DNA from: Quillaja saponaria
Lineage: Eukaryota > Streptophyta > Magnoliopsida > Fabales > Quillajaceae
NCBI GenBank assembly: GCA_029379385.1
Contig: CM055607.1
Coordinates: 4,960,001-5,024,000 of the forward strand
Direction of reading: 5' to 3'
Length of the DNA: 64,000 nucleotides
How positions within the stretch are numbered: position 1 is the first letter of the stretch; each line of letters opens with the position of its first letter. Under the pieces are notes generated by a model. That model had not been told where the DNA came from and did no database searches. It was given only the letters and a program-made list of their open reading frames with translations. Of this stretch, positions 1 through 11,883 are shown in pieces. Both the position numbers and the translations under genes were made by a program.

Positions 1-1302
1 ATTTGTAGACAACTATTCTATTAAGTTATCAAGGAAATCTGTCCAAATTAAAATAAATTAAATAATTAAAATTTGGAAAAACTAACATTTTTATGTTAGA
101 TTTTTGAATTTGTGCTGCTTGCTGTGGGCACCAACAGGGAAAGGGAAGGCGTTGACAGCTAAATCTTAAATTAGTTCTTGAATGGTTAATATTTACTATT
201 AATTTTTTAACACGCCTTAAATATTACTCTTTATTTGATTGGAATGCTAATATTTACTATTAACTTTTAACACATCTTAAATATTACTCTTTATTTGATT
301 GGCGTGTCACCTCATTATTTTCAGGCAAGAAAGCTTTTCAGTTTCTTGTAGAGGCCCTCAAATGGAGAAGAAGAAAAAAAAAAAAGAAAAAAAAAAGGTG
401 AATCCCTCATTTAAAAATTTGATCCAAAGTTTACATCCTCAAATAATAGTTTACTAAAGAAAACATTAATTTTAAATGTAAATGGATATGATTTATCCAA
501 ATAAATATTTAACATATATAGAAATTGACACGATTTTTTATTTTATTTTATTTTATTGAGTTAAAAAATATAGATACAATTCTTGAAACTATGGCTATGG
601 CTTTCACTAGAGAAATAATTTGTTATTTATTTATAAGGAATAGAGATATAATTTAATTTCAAATTCAATTCAATTTTCAGATTTAAGGAGATTTCCAAAA
701 TTTTAGCCTATTATAAAGATTTATAAAATTGCAGCAAGAATTTCTCTTTTTAGTAATACAACAGTGATCGTGGTTTATCCGCAAGTAATTAATGTCCTCT
801 TGTTGGCTTTTAATAATAAAGATTTTGTAATGAAAGTAAAAAAAGTGTTGGTTAAAAAAAATTACTAATTAATATCCTATTATCCAAATTAAATTAGTTC
901 ATTCCATAGCCTATTTATTGATTAGGCAAATTAGTATATAATTTGTTAAATTTTCTTTAAATAGAAGGGTGCCCTTATTGCCAAGCTAAAATCTTTAGGG
1001 TCAATGCATATGCATATTAAATCTGATTAGTTTTTAATTTACTTAAATACCCTTATTTAAATTTTCTCTTCCTTACTTATCTTTTTTTTTAATTATTATT
1101 TCGCAATGACTCCTCTCTCCTCCCATAACTATTTGACCAGATTGACACAGCCATTGTGGTTTTTTATTACCCAATTTTTTGTCTCCCTGATTTTTCTAAA
1201 TTGAGAGAATGAATTTGGAAAAGATAAGGATACTTAAAATTTATTTTTATAAAAGAAAATCTGCAATTGTAAACATGTAATTAGAATTCCATTAAGAGAG
1301 TC
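1..1302. other. A/T-rich spacer, no gene seen
   Basis: There is no convincing open reading frame or exon set here. The stretch is A/T-rich with homopolymer runs (for example poly-A near 365-398). The only structure seen is a two-copy tandem duplication near 188-303, listed separately. Confidence 0.6.
188..303. repeat. Two-copy tandem repeat, ~60 bp unit
   Basis: Two adjacent copies begin with AATATTTACTATTAA and end with ACTCTTTATTTGATTGG, at about 188-242 and 248-302. They differ by a few substitutions and a short indel. This is a simple local duplication with no coding content. Confidence 0.75.
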
Positions 1303-1885
1303 TTTATTGTCACAACTAATTTTTGTAGGGCCACAACGTATTAATTGGCATGAGTTTTTATTTTCTTAAAACACCCCTAATTATTTACTTTGTTTGACTT
1401 ATTTTATTCAATATTTATTATTTCTCTTTCTTATGTCTAATTTTTATATGCTTTTTTTATTTTTATTAGATTACTTTTTTGAAACTCTTCAACTTTTTTC
1501 ATTTGTACGAATATTTCTATCTTGCCTACAGAAAACTTCTTCCTCTAAAACTCTTCAATAAAGTATTCCACCTTTTATTATTTTTCTTTCCTAATTTAAT
1601 TTTTATTAGGCTCTTTAATTGTTAAATTTTTTTACCATACTACTTTTCCTTAACTCTTCAACTTTTTTGGTATTTGTTTTCAATTCACCTTAAAAGTCTA
1701 ATATATTTCCTAACCAAAAATTTAAAAAGTCTAATATATCTTGTTCAATTTTTTTTATTTTTTTTACTCCATACAATTTTTTCTCTTTATATTTTCTCGT
1801 AAATTATATTTTTAAATTAAAAAAACTTTATTTTTGTGTTAAAATAAAAAATTTAAGTGTTCTTTTTTCTTAGAGTAATTAAGAC
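1303..1885. repeat. Left arm of the long inverted repeat
   Basis: This is the reverse complement of the segment ending near 2957. The similarity runs from TTTATTGTCA at the outer end to TTCTTAGAGTAA at the inner end. Confidence 0.75.
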
Positions 1886-2396
1886 AAATGCTGGTGGGAA
1901 AACAATACATTGATAAATTGTTATTGCAAAAACTAAAAATCATTCAAACCATAGGTAGACAAAGAGATATTTGTCTTATTTACATGTGGACATATAGTAG
2001 TTTTGTAATGTTATTTTATGATAGTTCTTTAAAATTTAAAATGTTAATAGTACAATCTCATGTTCTTGTCCTTTTTTACTCTTGAGCCATTGAAAGTATT
2101 GTGAAAATTGCTCTAGGAAGTTCTTTTAATTTTTTTGTTAACTAAAGTTATGAAATCTATTGAATCAATAGATTTAAGTTGAGATTTAGAAAATAATTAC
2201 AACTTTTACAAAATAGCTTTTCACAATAATGTCAAGAATTTCAAAAATTATATTTTAAGATCCCTTCCCCTTCTACTTTTTTACTAAATATTCTTTGAAT
2301 TTATTATTATTATTTGGAAAATTTGATTTTATTATTAGAATATACAATCTTAGCAAGAAAAACTTAAAATTAATATTTAAAAAATTAATATACAAC

Positions 2397-2957
2397 ATTA
2401 GTTACTCTAAGAGAAAAGAAGAGCTAAATATTTTATTTTAACAAAAAATAATGTTTTTTTTTAATTTAAAAATATAATTTAAGAAAAAATATAGAGAGAA
2501 AAAATTGTATGGGGTAAAAAAGAAAATAACTGAAAAATATATGTTAGACTTTTTTAATTTTTGGTTAGGAAATATATTAGATTTTTAACATGAATTGAAA
2601 ACAAATACCAAAAAAGTTAAAGAGTCTAGGAAAAGTAGTCGTAAAAAAATAATTTTAAAATGCCTAATAAAAATAAAACTAGGAAAGAGAAATAATAAAA
2701 TGTGAAATACATTGAAGAGTTGCACATAAATGAAAGAAATTTAAGAGTTTAAGAAAAGTAGTCCAGTAAAAATAAAAATCGTAATAAAAATTAGACATAG
2801 GAACAAGAAATAATAAATCTTGAACAAGATAAGTCAAATCGAGTGAATAATTAGGGGTCTTTTAGGAAAAGAAAAACTCACGCCAATTTTTTAAGGGTCA
2901 TAGTTTATTAATAAACTATGACCCTTAAAAAATTGGCTTTGACAATAAGAGCTTCCT
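2397..2957. repeat. Right arm of the long inverted repeat
   Basis: The inner end is TTAGTTACTCTAAGA and the outer end is TGACAATAAGAG. Near its outer end this arm contains an extra perfect 56-nt palindrome at 2882-2937 that the left arm lacks. Confidence 0.75.
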
Positions 2958-4117
2958 TTCAGCAAAATTGTGAGTGAGAGTGTAAAGAGGAAAAAAGAGT
3001 TATTTAGAAAAAGAAGTACCCACAAAGACTAACTTGGATAATTTAATTTTTACATGTCTAAAAATATGGTGGGGCAGAGTTTAAAGAAAGTGAGTATTAT
3101 GAGAAATAAGGATAATTAAGAGGATTTTGACATGAAGGTAGAATAATGGTTTGGAATTATTTTAACTTTGTTTGAATTAATTAAATTAAATTTTATTCTT
3201 GTATGCAAAGGTGTTGTGCTTTTGATTTAATTTAACCTTAGTCAATTCATGCATTTATTCTCTTCTTGTCAAACATGAGTTTACTTAATTTTTTTGAAAA
3301 ATACTTAAAAAACACAATGATAATTTTTCTTGTAAATTTTATATATTAGTTCGTGAAGAGATACACGATCAATTGAAGAACTTGATTCATGAAATAGAGT
3401 GTATTAGTAATCCTAAAAAGGATAATACAGAGGAGAAGAGAGAGAAATTGTTGAAATGTGAATAATGTGAACAGTCAAAGTCAATATAAAATTAATTGGG
3501 TCCTATTATTAATTAAGAGAGATAAAAAAATTTAAATAAAATTATTTAAGGTATAACATAAACAATCACATTTATTAGATTGTTTCTTTAATTTTTTGAC
3601 AGTGACAATAAGTGACCCAATCCTAACTTCCTTTGGCCATTCAGTCAATTTTTGTTTGAAATAATAAATAAGTTTTGGATATGGTAATTAAAAAAATTGT
3701 TTTTTTGGTTTTAAAATAAAATAAAGTTGTGGTCTAATCTTGTTAGGGTAGAAGATGTAATTTGGATGACATTGAAACCCAATTCTGAACCCCCCACGTA
3801 ACTACAAGAATGTTCATCTTTCACGTTACGTCCATGCACGCACTCTCTCTTACTCCCTTGTGTACCAAGTTTTAACGGAGATAATGTTTGATTAGAATAA
3901 GTAGTCAACTGAAATCGAAATGATAATTATAATTTTAGTATTTTTTTTTTTTTAAATAAAAAGACAGAAATTAATGATTCAGATAATTTCAAATTTGGAT
4001 TTTTTACCAAATTGAGAGAAATTAATTTTGTTGAATTCATCAAATAAAAATCATAGTGATATTGTTTGGGGACTCGGATATATAATTCTACTCCAACTGA
4101 AACTCAACTCGTAGTTG
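2958..4117. other. Spacer upstream of the SWEET gene
   Basis: A/T-rich with no exon set that I can support. The last few hundred bases are presumably the upstream regulatory region of the SWEET gene that starts at 4243. The small reading frames present do not resemble a protein I know. Confidence 0.55.
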
Positions 4118-4125
4118 TATAAATA
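4118..4125 (+). promoter_or_regulatory. TATA box of the SWEET gene
   Basis: TATAAATA lies about 120 bp before the ATG at 4243, a normal spacing for a plant TATA box plus a short 5' leader. Position is the only evidence. Confidence 0.55.
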
Positions 4126-4242
4126 ATTTTTGTAACTATCTCTTCCTCTTATACTACATTGCTCACAGCCTCGCAGACTTATTCTGTTCTCTCTCTGTGC
4201 AAGTTTTGCTTTCTCTCGGTTTTCTATCTCTGAGCTTCGGAA

Positions 4243-6843
4243 ATGGTGTCCGCTCACACTGCTCGTACTATTGTTGGAGTTATCGGTATGTGTTTGGTTA
4301 ATTTGATTATATCACACTGATTGATCGGAAACCACATTCTCCGATCAATTTTTTTTTTAACTGGAATTCTTATGGTTTTGACGTACGATTCAATCCTATA
4401 ATTCGAATTACTATTCAATTGTTGTCAATTTGGATTCTCAGCTTTCCGTACTGAGAATTGTTCGTAATAGTGATTGATTGTGTTTGATGTATGAATTTGA
4501 TCCGTGGTAAAAACTTGTTAAAAGAATTTGACAGTGTGATTTTGATTTTAATTTTGGTAATCGAAATTCTAGCTTAATTTAGTTCGATTACCAAAAAATT
4601 GTTAAAAGAATTTGATACCTCTAATTAATTATTATGTTCGCTAACTGTTTGTTTCTTTGCAGGGAATGTCATCTCCTTCTTCCTGTTCATCTCACCAGCG
4701 TAAACTCTTTCTCTAGTACTTAATTTCAATTATTTATTTGTTAATTCACAAGTGTTTGGATGTTTTTATACATATAATTCATACTGCTATTATAATCATC
4801 ATACTATGATTTTGTTTATATATACTGCTATGCATTGTCAGTTCAGTTGGATTTTCAGGTCGGTGAACGTCGGCTACATATTGTATATATGCTCTGCTAA
4901 TAAAATCAAATTATATTTTTTGTTTTGGTTATTGTAGTCCAACATTTTACCGGATAATAAAGAACAAGGCAGTTGAGGAGTTCAAGCCAGATCCTTATAT
5001 TGCCACAGTGCTGAACTGCGCATTTTGGGTACTGTATGGAATGCCCTTTGTGCATCCAGATAGCACTCTTGTCCTCACAATCAATGGTTTTGGACTTGTT
5101 TTAGAGTTGGTCTATGTGGCCATATTCTATTTATATTCCACTCATAAAGGAAGGGTAATGTATTCTTTCCCACCTGAATTGTTATGATTTAGCATTTTTA
5201 ATGTACAAGATTTCTCCGTTATAATTATGATGTTTATGACATTTGACATGCATGGAATTTCTCATGAATATAACTTTCTTAGAGTCGTCCATAACAGCAC
5301 TTCGAGCACATTTGGTAGTTTGTTTTATATATTTTTGAGCCTCCACCATATCGGGTACAAGGGCTAGGAAATCATTCTATTGCGCCAGTACCTATATATG
5401 CACAAAGAATATAATGTATCTCTATCTTCCTAATACTCATTTGTTATCCTACTCCTTTGATTCTTTTCTTACCGTGTTGCCATGGTTCGTGTATACTTTA
5501 TTTTCTTTAACTAGAGAAATTCCTTATAAACTTGTGTACAAAAATTTGCCAGAAGTAGAGCCTTCGCTTATATAGCACAATTCTGGACTGGCCATCCATG
5601 TGGGCCAAGAAACCATTTTTAGCATGCATAATAGGAAGATCCCCTTGTTATAGTCTTGATACGAGTAGTCTCAACTTTTTGCTTATAATTAGACTAAATT
5701 GATATGTAGGGGAATATTTGTATCTTCACACATGTGAAGGATTTGTATTTGTTGCAAAAGATGCCAATCATAGCTGAAGGAAGAAGAGACCGTCATTTGG
5801 ACTATGCTTGTGTATGTGTGAACCACTTTTGCACAGTTCACACTTCACAGTCCCACTTTCCGGACCTCACTGGCACGTTATTAGTAACATCCCTGCAAAA
5901 GTTGACAACTCCAAACTAATTGTGGAGTAACTTTCACATGGAAGTTGTTGCAAATAGATCCACTAGTAACTTAAGATATTAACGTTGCATAATACATGGG
6001 ACCAGCAAAGTACAAAACACATGTACAACTGTGATTATCTTGAACAAAGTATATGGAAAAGCAAAACCTTGGCAACTCCATTGGTTACTTGTCATAATGA
6101 TCAAGAAGGATCATAGAATATCTTTTTCTGATTCTGCTTTTAAACTTATGTTTTTTACATTCTTCAGAAGAAGGTACTTTTGGGGCTTATTTTCGACTTC
6201 GTTTTGGTTGCCATCATTGCTTTGATAACGCTGCTGACATTGCATGGAACCAAGAAAAGGACAATGATGGTTGGTATCATCTGCGATGTCTTCAATGTTA
6301 TCATGTATGCATCTCCTCTTACAATCATGGTACGTCTTTTATCTCCCATTGTAATTACCAAATTAAATAAACTTCCGAAATTCGTATTGTATGCACATTT
6401 CCGTTGAAGATTAATTTTTATATCTACTCCATTACTCCAATATTGATTTAACATTGTCAATCTCTGTAACAGTTCAAGGTTATAAAGACTAAGAGCGTGA
6501 AATATATGCCATTTTATCTCTCTCTGGCCAACTTCTTGAATGGTATTACGTGGACAATTTATGCCCTCATCCAGCTTGACCTATACATTCTGGTAAACTT
6601 CATCTTCAGCATTATAATATTCAGTTTATATACTGTACTTTTCCTTGTTGTATTTCTCTTGAATGAAGTCTAACTTATTATTACCTTGGTGTTTTGTTGC
6701 AGATCAGTAACGGTCTTGGTGCAATCTCTGGTGCTGTTCAGCTCATACTATTCACTTACTACTACTTCTTTGGTGTAAAAGACGGTGATGATGAGGTCAA
6801 AAAGCCGAATGAAGTCCAGCTCTCTAGCTCAAACATGGCCTGA
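4243..6843 (+). CDS. SWEET bidirectional sugar transporter, clade II-like
   Basis: Six exons join in frame: 4243-4285, 4663-4699, 4938-5154, 6168-6329, 6473-6592 and 6703-6843, giving 239 residues, the usual SWEET length. SWEETs are seven-helix uniporters made of two MtN3/saliva triple-helix bundles; they move sugars down their gradient across the plasma or vacuolar membrane. The first MtN3 repeat starts at the N-terminus ([20 protein letters not shown], then PTFYRI and VEEFKPDPY). The second begins after the linker helix ([20 protein letters not shown], then [12 protein letters not shown]). The short hydrophilic tail ends SSNMA. The VEEF.PDPY and GMPFVHPDS motifs look most like the SWEET4-8 group (clade II, often hexose carriers), but I cannot assign an exact orthologue. 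All introns are GT-AG; intron 3 is about 1 kb. No disruption is seen. Confidence 0.93.
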
Positions 6844-7517
6844 TTAGAGTCCATCAGTCATCCCATTACATCTCTCCAGCTTATTATCTAGTTTTATTTC
6901 TCTGTATTATCTAGTTTTTGGTTAAAAACATTTATAATTTTTAAGTTTTCTGATTTGGCATATACATTCGGATTCGGATTGTTCCCAAACTTCAGGATTG
7001 ATTTTCATATAGAATACAATCAATCAACTAAGGTCATTTTAAATTTCATATGTTATTCTCTCATATCATATATTTGATTCCAATACTTCCGATCACACCT
7101 TCTTCTTCTTCATCAAAGTTGTGCGATTTTGTACATATATACTAGTTTGGTTTTGTGTTTGATTTTAAAGTTTGGAATTGAAAATTCTTGTATAATATCA
7201 TGTTTGGTTGAAATTGAAAATTATTTTTGATGAAACAATTAAAACAGCTTTAACTTATTTGTCAAAAATTACTCATATATAATTTGTTTCAGGGCAAGTT
7301 GTAAAGAAAATACACTAAAACAGTGTATAGAGTATACCCAAGCCCAAATAAAGAATGGATTTGATGACAACCCGGCCCACGAAGAAAAAACGAATAAAAC
7401 AAAAAAGTTAGGCCTCGTCTGACCTGGGTTTTCAGTTGTAAGATTGTAATCTTATCCAGGGCACCAAGATGAATGGATGATCAACTACGAACCTTTCCCG
7501 AGCATTCTCTCACACGA
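6844..7517. other. Spacer between SWEET and CYP38
   Basis: This holds the 3' untranslated region of the SWEET gene and the promoter of CYP38. There is no additional coding signal. Confidence 0.6.
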
Positions 7518-7523
7518 TATAAA
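7518..7523 (+). promoter_or_regulatory. TATA box of CYP38
   Basis: TATAAA about 120 bp before the CYP38 start codon at 7639. Assigned by motif and distance only. Confidence 0.5.
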
Positions 7524-7638
7524 CCCCAAAAATTGACCAACCTTATCTGTTATCCATATTCTATGTCAAACAGAGACATCCACTACTTTTTCTTCTAACA
7601 CCCCATGAACTCTGTCCCCTAACAGCTTTGTAATTCCC

Positions 7639-10387
7639 ATGGCAGCTATCATCTCCTGCCACTACTTGTCCTCCCCAGCTACTACCAAATTCTCAAGGTC
7701 CAATGCACCCTCTAACCGGATCTGTTACCCAATTGATTTGAGCAAGGCTAGGTCTCTAGGTTTTAGACCTCGGTGTTCTTCTCAAGAACCCAGACGTTAT
7801 CCTCTCCAGAACAAGCATGTAAGGTTTTGAACCTGATTCAGTCATTTTGTATATATACTTGCACACCATTACTTTTATGTCCGCATTTGGGTGAAGCAAT
7901 TATTTGGGATAACCTGAAAAGTTATCTCATTTGATGCATTTATCATTTTTAATTAAGTCCTGATTTGAGAAATGTGGACATCAACTCTTAGATACATAAT
8001 GCTCAAATGCTAAAATTAGAGTTCATGGAATCACAGTCATTTGATACTTTCATGTATGGGAAGTTTATTTCACTTTAACTGAATAAGGCTATGAGTATTA
8101 ACTGCTAAGTAAGAACCATGTAAGTTCCAGACTTTAGGTCAGGAATATGCACCGGAAAATTGGCACGAATAACACGGGAAGCTTGAGACCCTCCGAGCTA
8201 CATTGTCTGCCCGCAATTAACACCTTGGTTGATGCTTCAACTAAAACTTGTATTGAGAAATTGATTTCAATTAACATTTCTGAATCTTTTCCTCTAAACA
8301 TAAAGCAATCGAGGCTAAATGTTTCTACAATTGGAAGAAAACTTTTTTTTCTAATGATTTTTGGGGCTATTGATATTAGTAGCTCTATCACTACTCTTGA
8401 ATTGGGCACTAAAAATCTCGCATTTGAAGCAGAAAGGGAAGTCATTTTCCTTGAAAGAATGTGCAATTTCTCTGGCATTGGCTGTCGGGTTGATAACAGG
8501 AGTTCCTGCATTTTGCTGGTCTGCCAATGCCAATGCTGGCCCAGTGTTGCCTGATCTGTCTGTACTGATATCTGGACCACCAATCAAGGACCCTGGGGCA
8601 TTGCTGAGATATGCACTTCCAATTGATAATAAAGCAATTAGAGAAGTGCAAAAACCACTTGAAGATATCACAGAGAGTCTTAAGGTTGCTGGAGTCAAGG
8701 CACTGGACTCTACGGAGAGAGTAAGACATCGAAACTTTTATTCCTTTAGTGTATATGGGTGAAATCCTTTAATAGGAAATCTTGTATGGGAGTTACTTAG
8801 TCTAATTTTGCATGAAATGTAGAATCTGAAGCAGGCTTCTCGAGCTCTCAAGCAAGGGAAATCATTAATTGTGTCAGGATTAGCTGAAGCAAAGAAAGAA
8901 CATGGAGTTGAACTGCTTGACAAGCTGGAAGCTGGTATGGATGAGCTTCAACAGATTGTAAAGGATAGGAATCGAGATGGAATTGCACCAAAACAGAAAG
9001 AGCTGCTACAGTATGTTGGAGGGTGAGTATCTTAAATTCGTAGTAGATGCATTATGTTGGTGTACAGACCATGCAAAAAACCTTTTGTACAGACATATGC
9101 TCAAAAAGAGAACTCGAATTAGTATTGTAACATATGTCAGTTCTGAATTTTGGCAGTGTTGAGGTGTTTTATCTAGTGTAAATTGTTATAAATCCGAGAC
9201 TATATGAAGAGAAATTAAAATTTGTTGAATTCATAAATATTTCACTCCGAACAAATCAACGTTCACTGCACGTTATTTTCTGTAGCCTAGTTGTTGCATT
9301 GTTTTTAAGTTTGAAATTAGCTATTCAAATCAATATTTCCCAGAACTATTGCCCATTGGATTGTATTTACTTCCCTCCAAGATAAATGAGATCTCCATCA
9401 CAGCAACCACATAATATTTGGACTCTCTGGTGGCTGTTCGTTCCAAAACCGTGCTCAACATTATTCTTCCCTAACAGCATGAAGTTATGAACGTTTTTTC
9501 TTAGTTCTACCGGGAAATCTTCATCATTTCCTCAGTATCCTTTTTCTAGAATAGAAAATCGAGAAGGACTTGTGAAAGTTATTTTCTCAAGAAAATTCTC
9601 ATATATACCCTTTCATTGACTGCAGCTGAGATCTTCCTGGGGCATTGGGTTTCTGCAGTGTTGAAGAGGATATGGTTGATGCCTTCCCTTACGAAGTACC
9701 TGAAGAATATCAAAGTATGCCTCTGTTGAAGGGGAGAGCAACTGTGGACATGAAGGTCAAGGTTAAAGAAAATCCAAATTTAGACGAATGTGTCTTTCGA
9801 ATAGTGCTAGATGGTTACAATGCCCCTGTAACAGCTGGGAATTTTGTTGACCTGGTGGAAAGGCACTTCTATGATGGCATGGAAATACAGAGAGGTAGAA
9901 AATCAGATATTAAATATGCATGATTCTGCACTTATCCTCCCTTTAATATTGCTACTCTGTTGTAAAACATATTTTTGTTTGCAGCTATTTACATATGCAT
10001 GATTCTGCATTTTCCATCCCTTTTACATATTGCAAGTTTGTTGAAGAATATATTTTCTTTTCTAGCTATACTGGGGAATGTAGATTTCAGGTCAAAGTAG
10101 TTTGATGCTAGTTCTGATTGCAGAATATTGGCAATGACACTAAAGATTCAAAAAAGTATTTTCAACTTGAATCAAGACTAAACTTTATATATTGTGGCAG
10201 CTAAGCATTGTCATGTCATAATACTGTAGATAATAGTAGATATTCTTTCAAGAAATTCATTCTGTCTTGCTGCCACCTCGTTTTTTCTATACTTCCAAAG
10301 TCCAAACCTATTTCTAGTTGTCTCAGATTTCTTGAATCTTCATGTGCAGCGGATGGCTTTGTTGTCCAAACTGGAGATCCTGAAGGT

Positions 10388-10424
<37 letters not shown>

Positions 10425-11071
10425 CAAGAACAATACCATTAGAAATCATGGTGGAAGGACAAAAATCACCTTTTTATGGAGAAACTTTAGAAGTAATTTT
10501 CCTCTCTCCCGCACCCCCTTTCCTCTCTCTCCCTTGTAATGATATGAGTGCGGTTTACCATGTTGCAATTGTAAATTCAGTATCTTTTTTTCAAATCTTA
10601 AATTGTATAATCAGTCTCTTATAATCATTTTTAGATTGTTCCACTGCTCATAGTTTTTTGGTGTTTGATGTCGGTTATAACATGTTTGCAGGAGCTTGGT
10701 CTATACAAGGCTCAAACGAGGCTTCCATTTAATGCATTTGGAACAATGGCAATGGCTAGAGATGTGAGAACCTTAGTTTTGACATTGCTATCCTCTTATA
10801 TATTATGGTGTTCTTATTTGATTCATTTAATTTTTTGGAACAGGAATTTGAGGATAACTCTGCCTCCAGCCAGGTATTTTGGCTATTGAAAGAAAGTGAG
10901 TTGACTCCCAGTAATGCCAATATATTGGATGGTCGATATGCAGTTTTTGGGTATGTGACAGAAAATGAGGATTATTTGGCGGATCTCAAGGTAGGGGATG
11001 TCATAGAATCAATTCAAGTAGTCTCTGGCCTGGATAACCTAGTGAACCCGAGCTATAAGATTGCTGGTTAG
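7639..11071 (+). CDS. CYP38: Thylakoid-lumen cyclophilin CYP38/TLP40
   Basis: Seven exons join in frame: 7639-7818, 8433-8720, 8823-9022, 9659-9894, 10350-10492, 10692-10763 and 10844-11071, giving 448 residues (Arabidopsis CYP38 has 437 by my recollection). The protein has a Ser/Arg-rich chloroplast transit region, then a lumen-targeting hydrophobic stretch ([15 protein letters not shown]) ending in an Ala-x-Ala site (ANA|GPVLPD). A helical N-terminal domain follows ([36 protein letters not shown]), then a C-terminal cyclophilin-like domain ([52 protein letters not shown]). The family is needed for photosystem II assembly and is thought to have little or no isomerase activity; that is family knowledge. 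The short terminal exons and phases fit exactly. It converges on the kinase gene downstream. Confidence 0.96.
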
Positions 11072-11883
11072 AGATATTTCTGTGTTGTTTTGCTTCTGGA
11101 TTTACTGCACACTGCTATTTCAACAAGGCTATTGAGGGTGACTATGTGCTCTGCATAGTACACACTTTTGTAATTTTACTACAAAAACTGTCTTCGTCTT
11201 TTCACGAGATTGTAGCATTCAAATTGAGAGTATTCTTTGCAACACTGTTGACTCCCAAAATGTATTCACAAGGTGTAGGGTCTTCATTTTTTCTTCATCT
11301 AAGAAACACCTTAATAATTATGATTTTCAGTTGGAGAAATTGTAGATGACATATATTTAGAATTATATTGGGTGATCTAAGTGGAGCACATCTTTTACAC
11401 ATATAATAGTGTCGTTACTCCTTCCAAGTATGTTTCATTTGGTCTGCACGTCTGCTTTTGTCATAACTATTGCGTTTCAATGAAATGTATAAGGCAAAGA
11501 AAAAGAAAGATTTCACAAGCTCAATAATTGATGCGACTACTTGCAGAACCTCAAAAAACAAATAAATCTTCATGAACCATCAGAACTAATCAGTGAACAT
11601 GTATAGGGTAAATTCATGCTATTACTGGGAATTGTATACCTGACATAGTGTTAAAAAGGGTGAAAGGAAGAGGAAGAAGGAAAATTTAACTTTACAAAAA
11701 TTATAGCCCAATAATAAGAAGTAATTGCGGAGCTCTTCTTCAACCACACTCAGTGTCTTCAAACTTCTGTATTATCTCTTGATTCTAGGGTCCCCATCCT
11801 TTCAATTGAATAAAGTACAAATTGAATTTCCAGAATGTTGTTTCTGAGTCTCCACAATCTATTGAAAAGAAGGTGCAAATCTT
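11072..11883. other. Convergent 3' spacer, CYP38 and kinase
   Basis: About 0.8 kb separates the two convergent stop codons. It should contain both 3' untranslated regions. No other coding signal is visible. Confidence 0.6.

Larger units (their letters stand above)
1303..2957. mobile_element. Long inverted-repeat (foldback/MULE-like) element
   Basis: The stretch 1303-1885 reappears as reverse complement at about 2397-2957, over roughly 560 bp with few differences. Matching landmarks include GGTATTTGTTTTCAATTCA, ATATATTTCCTAACCAAAAA and TTATTGTCA at the outer ends. The arms flank a ~510 bp A/T-rich centre with no recognisable protein. Long terminal inverted repeats of this kind are typical of foldback or Mutator-like non-autonomous elements; the family is inferred, the symmetry is seen. 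I could not define a convincing target-site duplication. If transcribed, the arms would form a long double-stranded RNA. Confidence 0.75.

Noticed and set aside
1303..2957. Target-site duplication for the inverted-repeat element
   Set aside because: Candidate strings around AAGAGAG and AAGAGC do not match well enough to claim.
8134..8762. Long frames on both strands in the CYP38 exon 2 region
   Set aside because: Only the + frame through 8433-8720 matches CYP38; the others are shadows.
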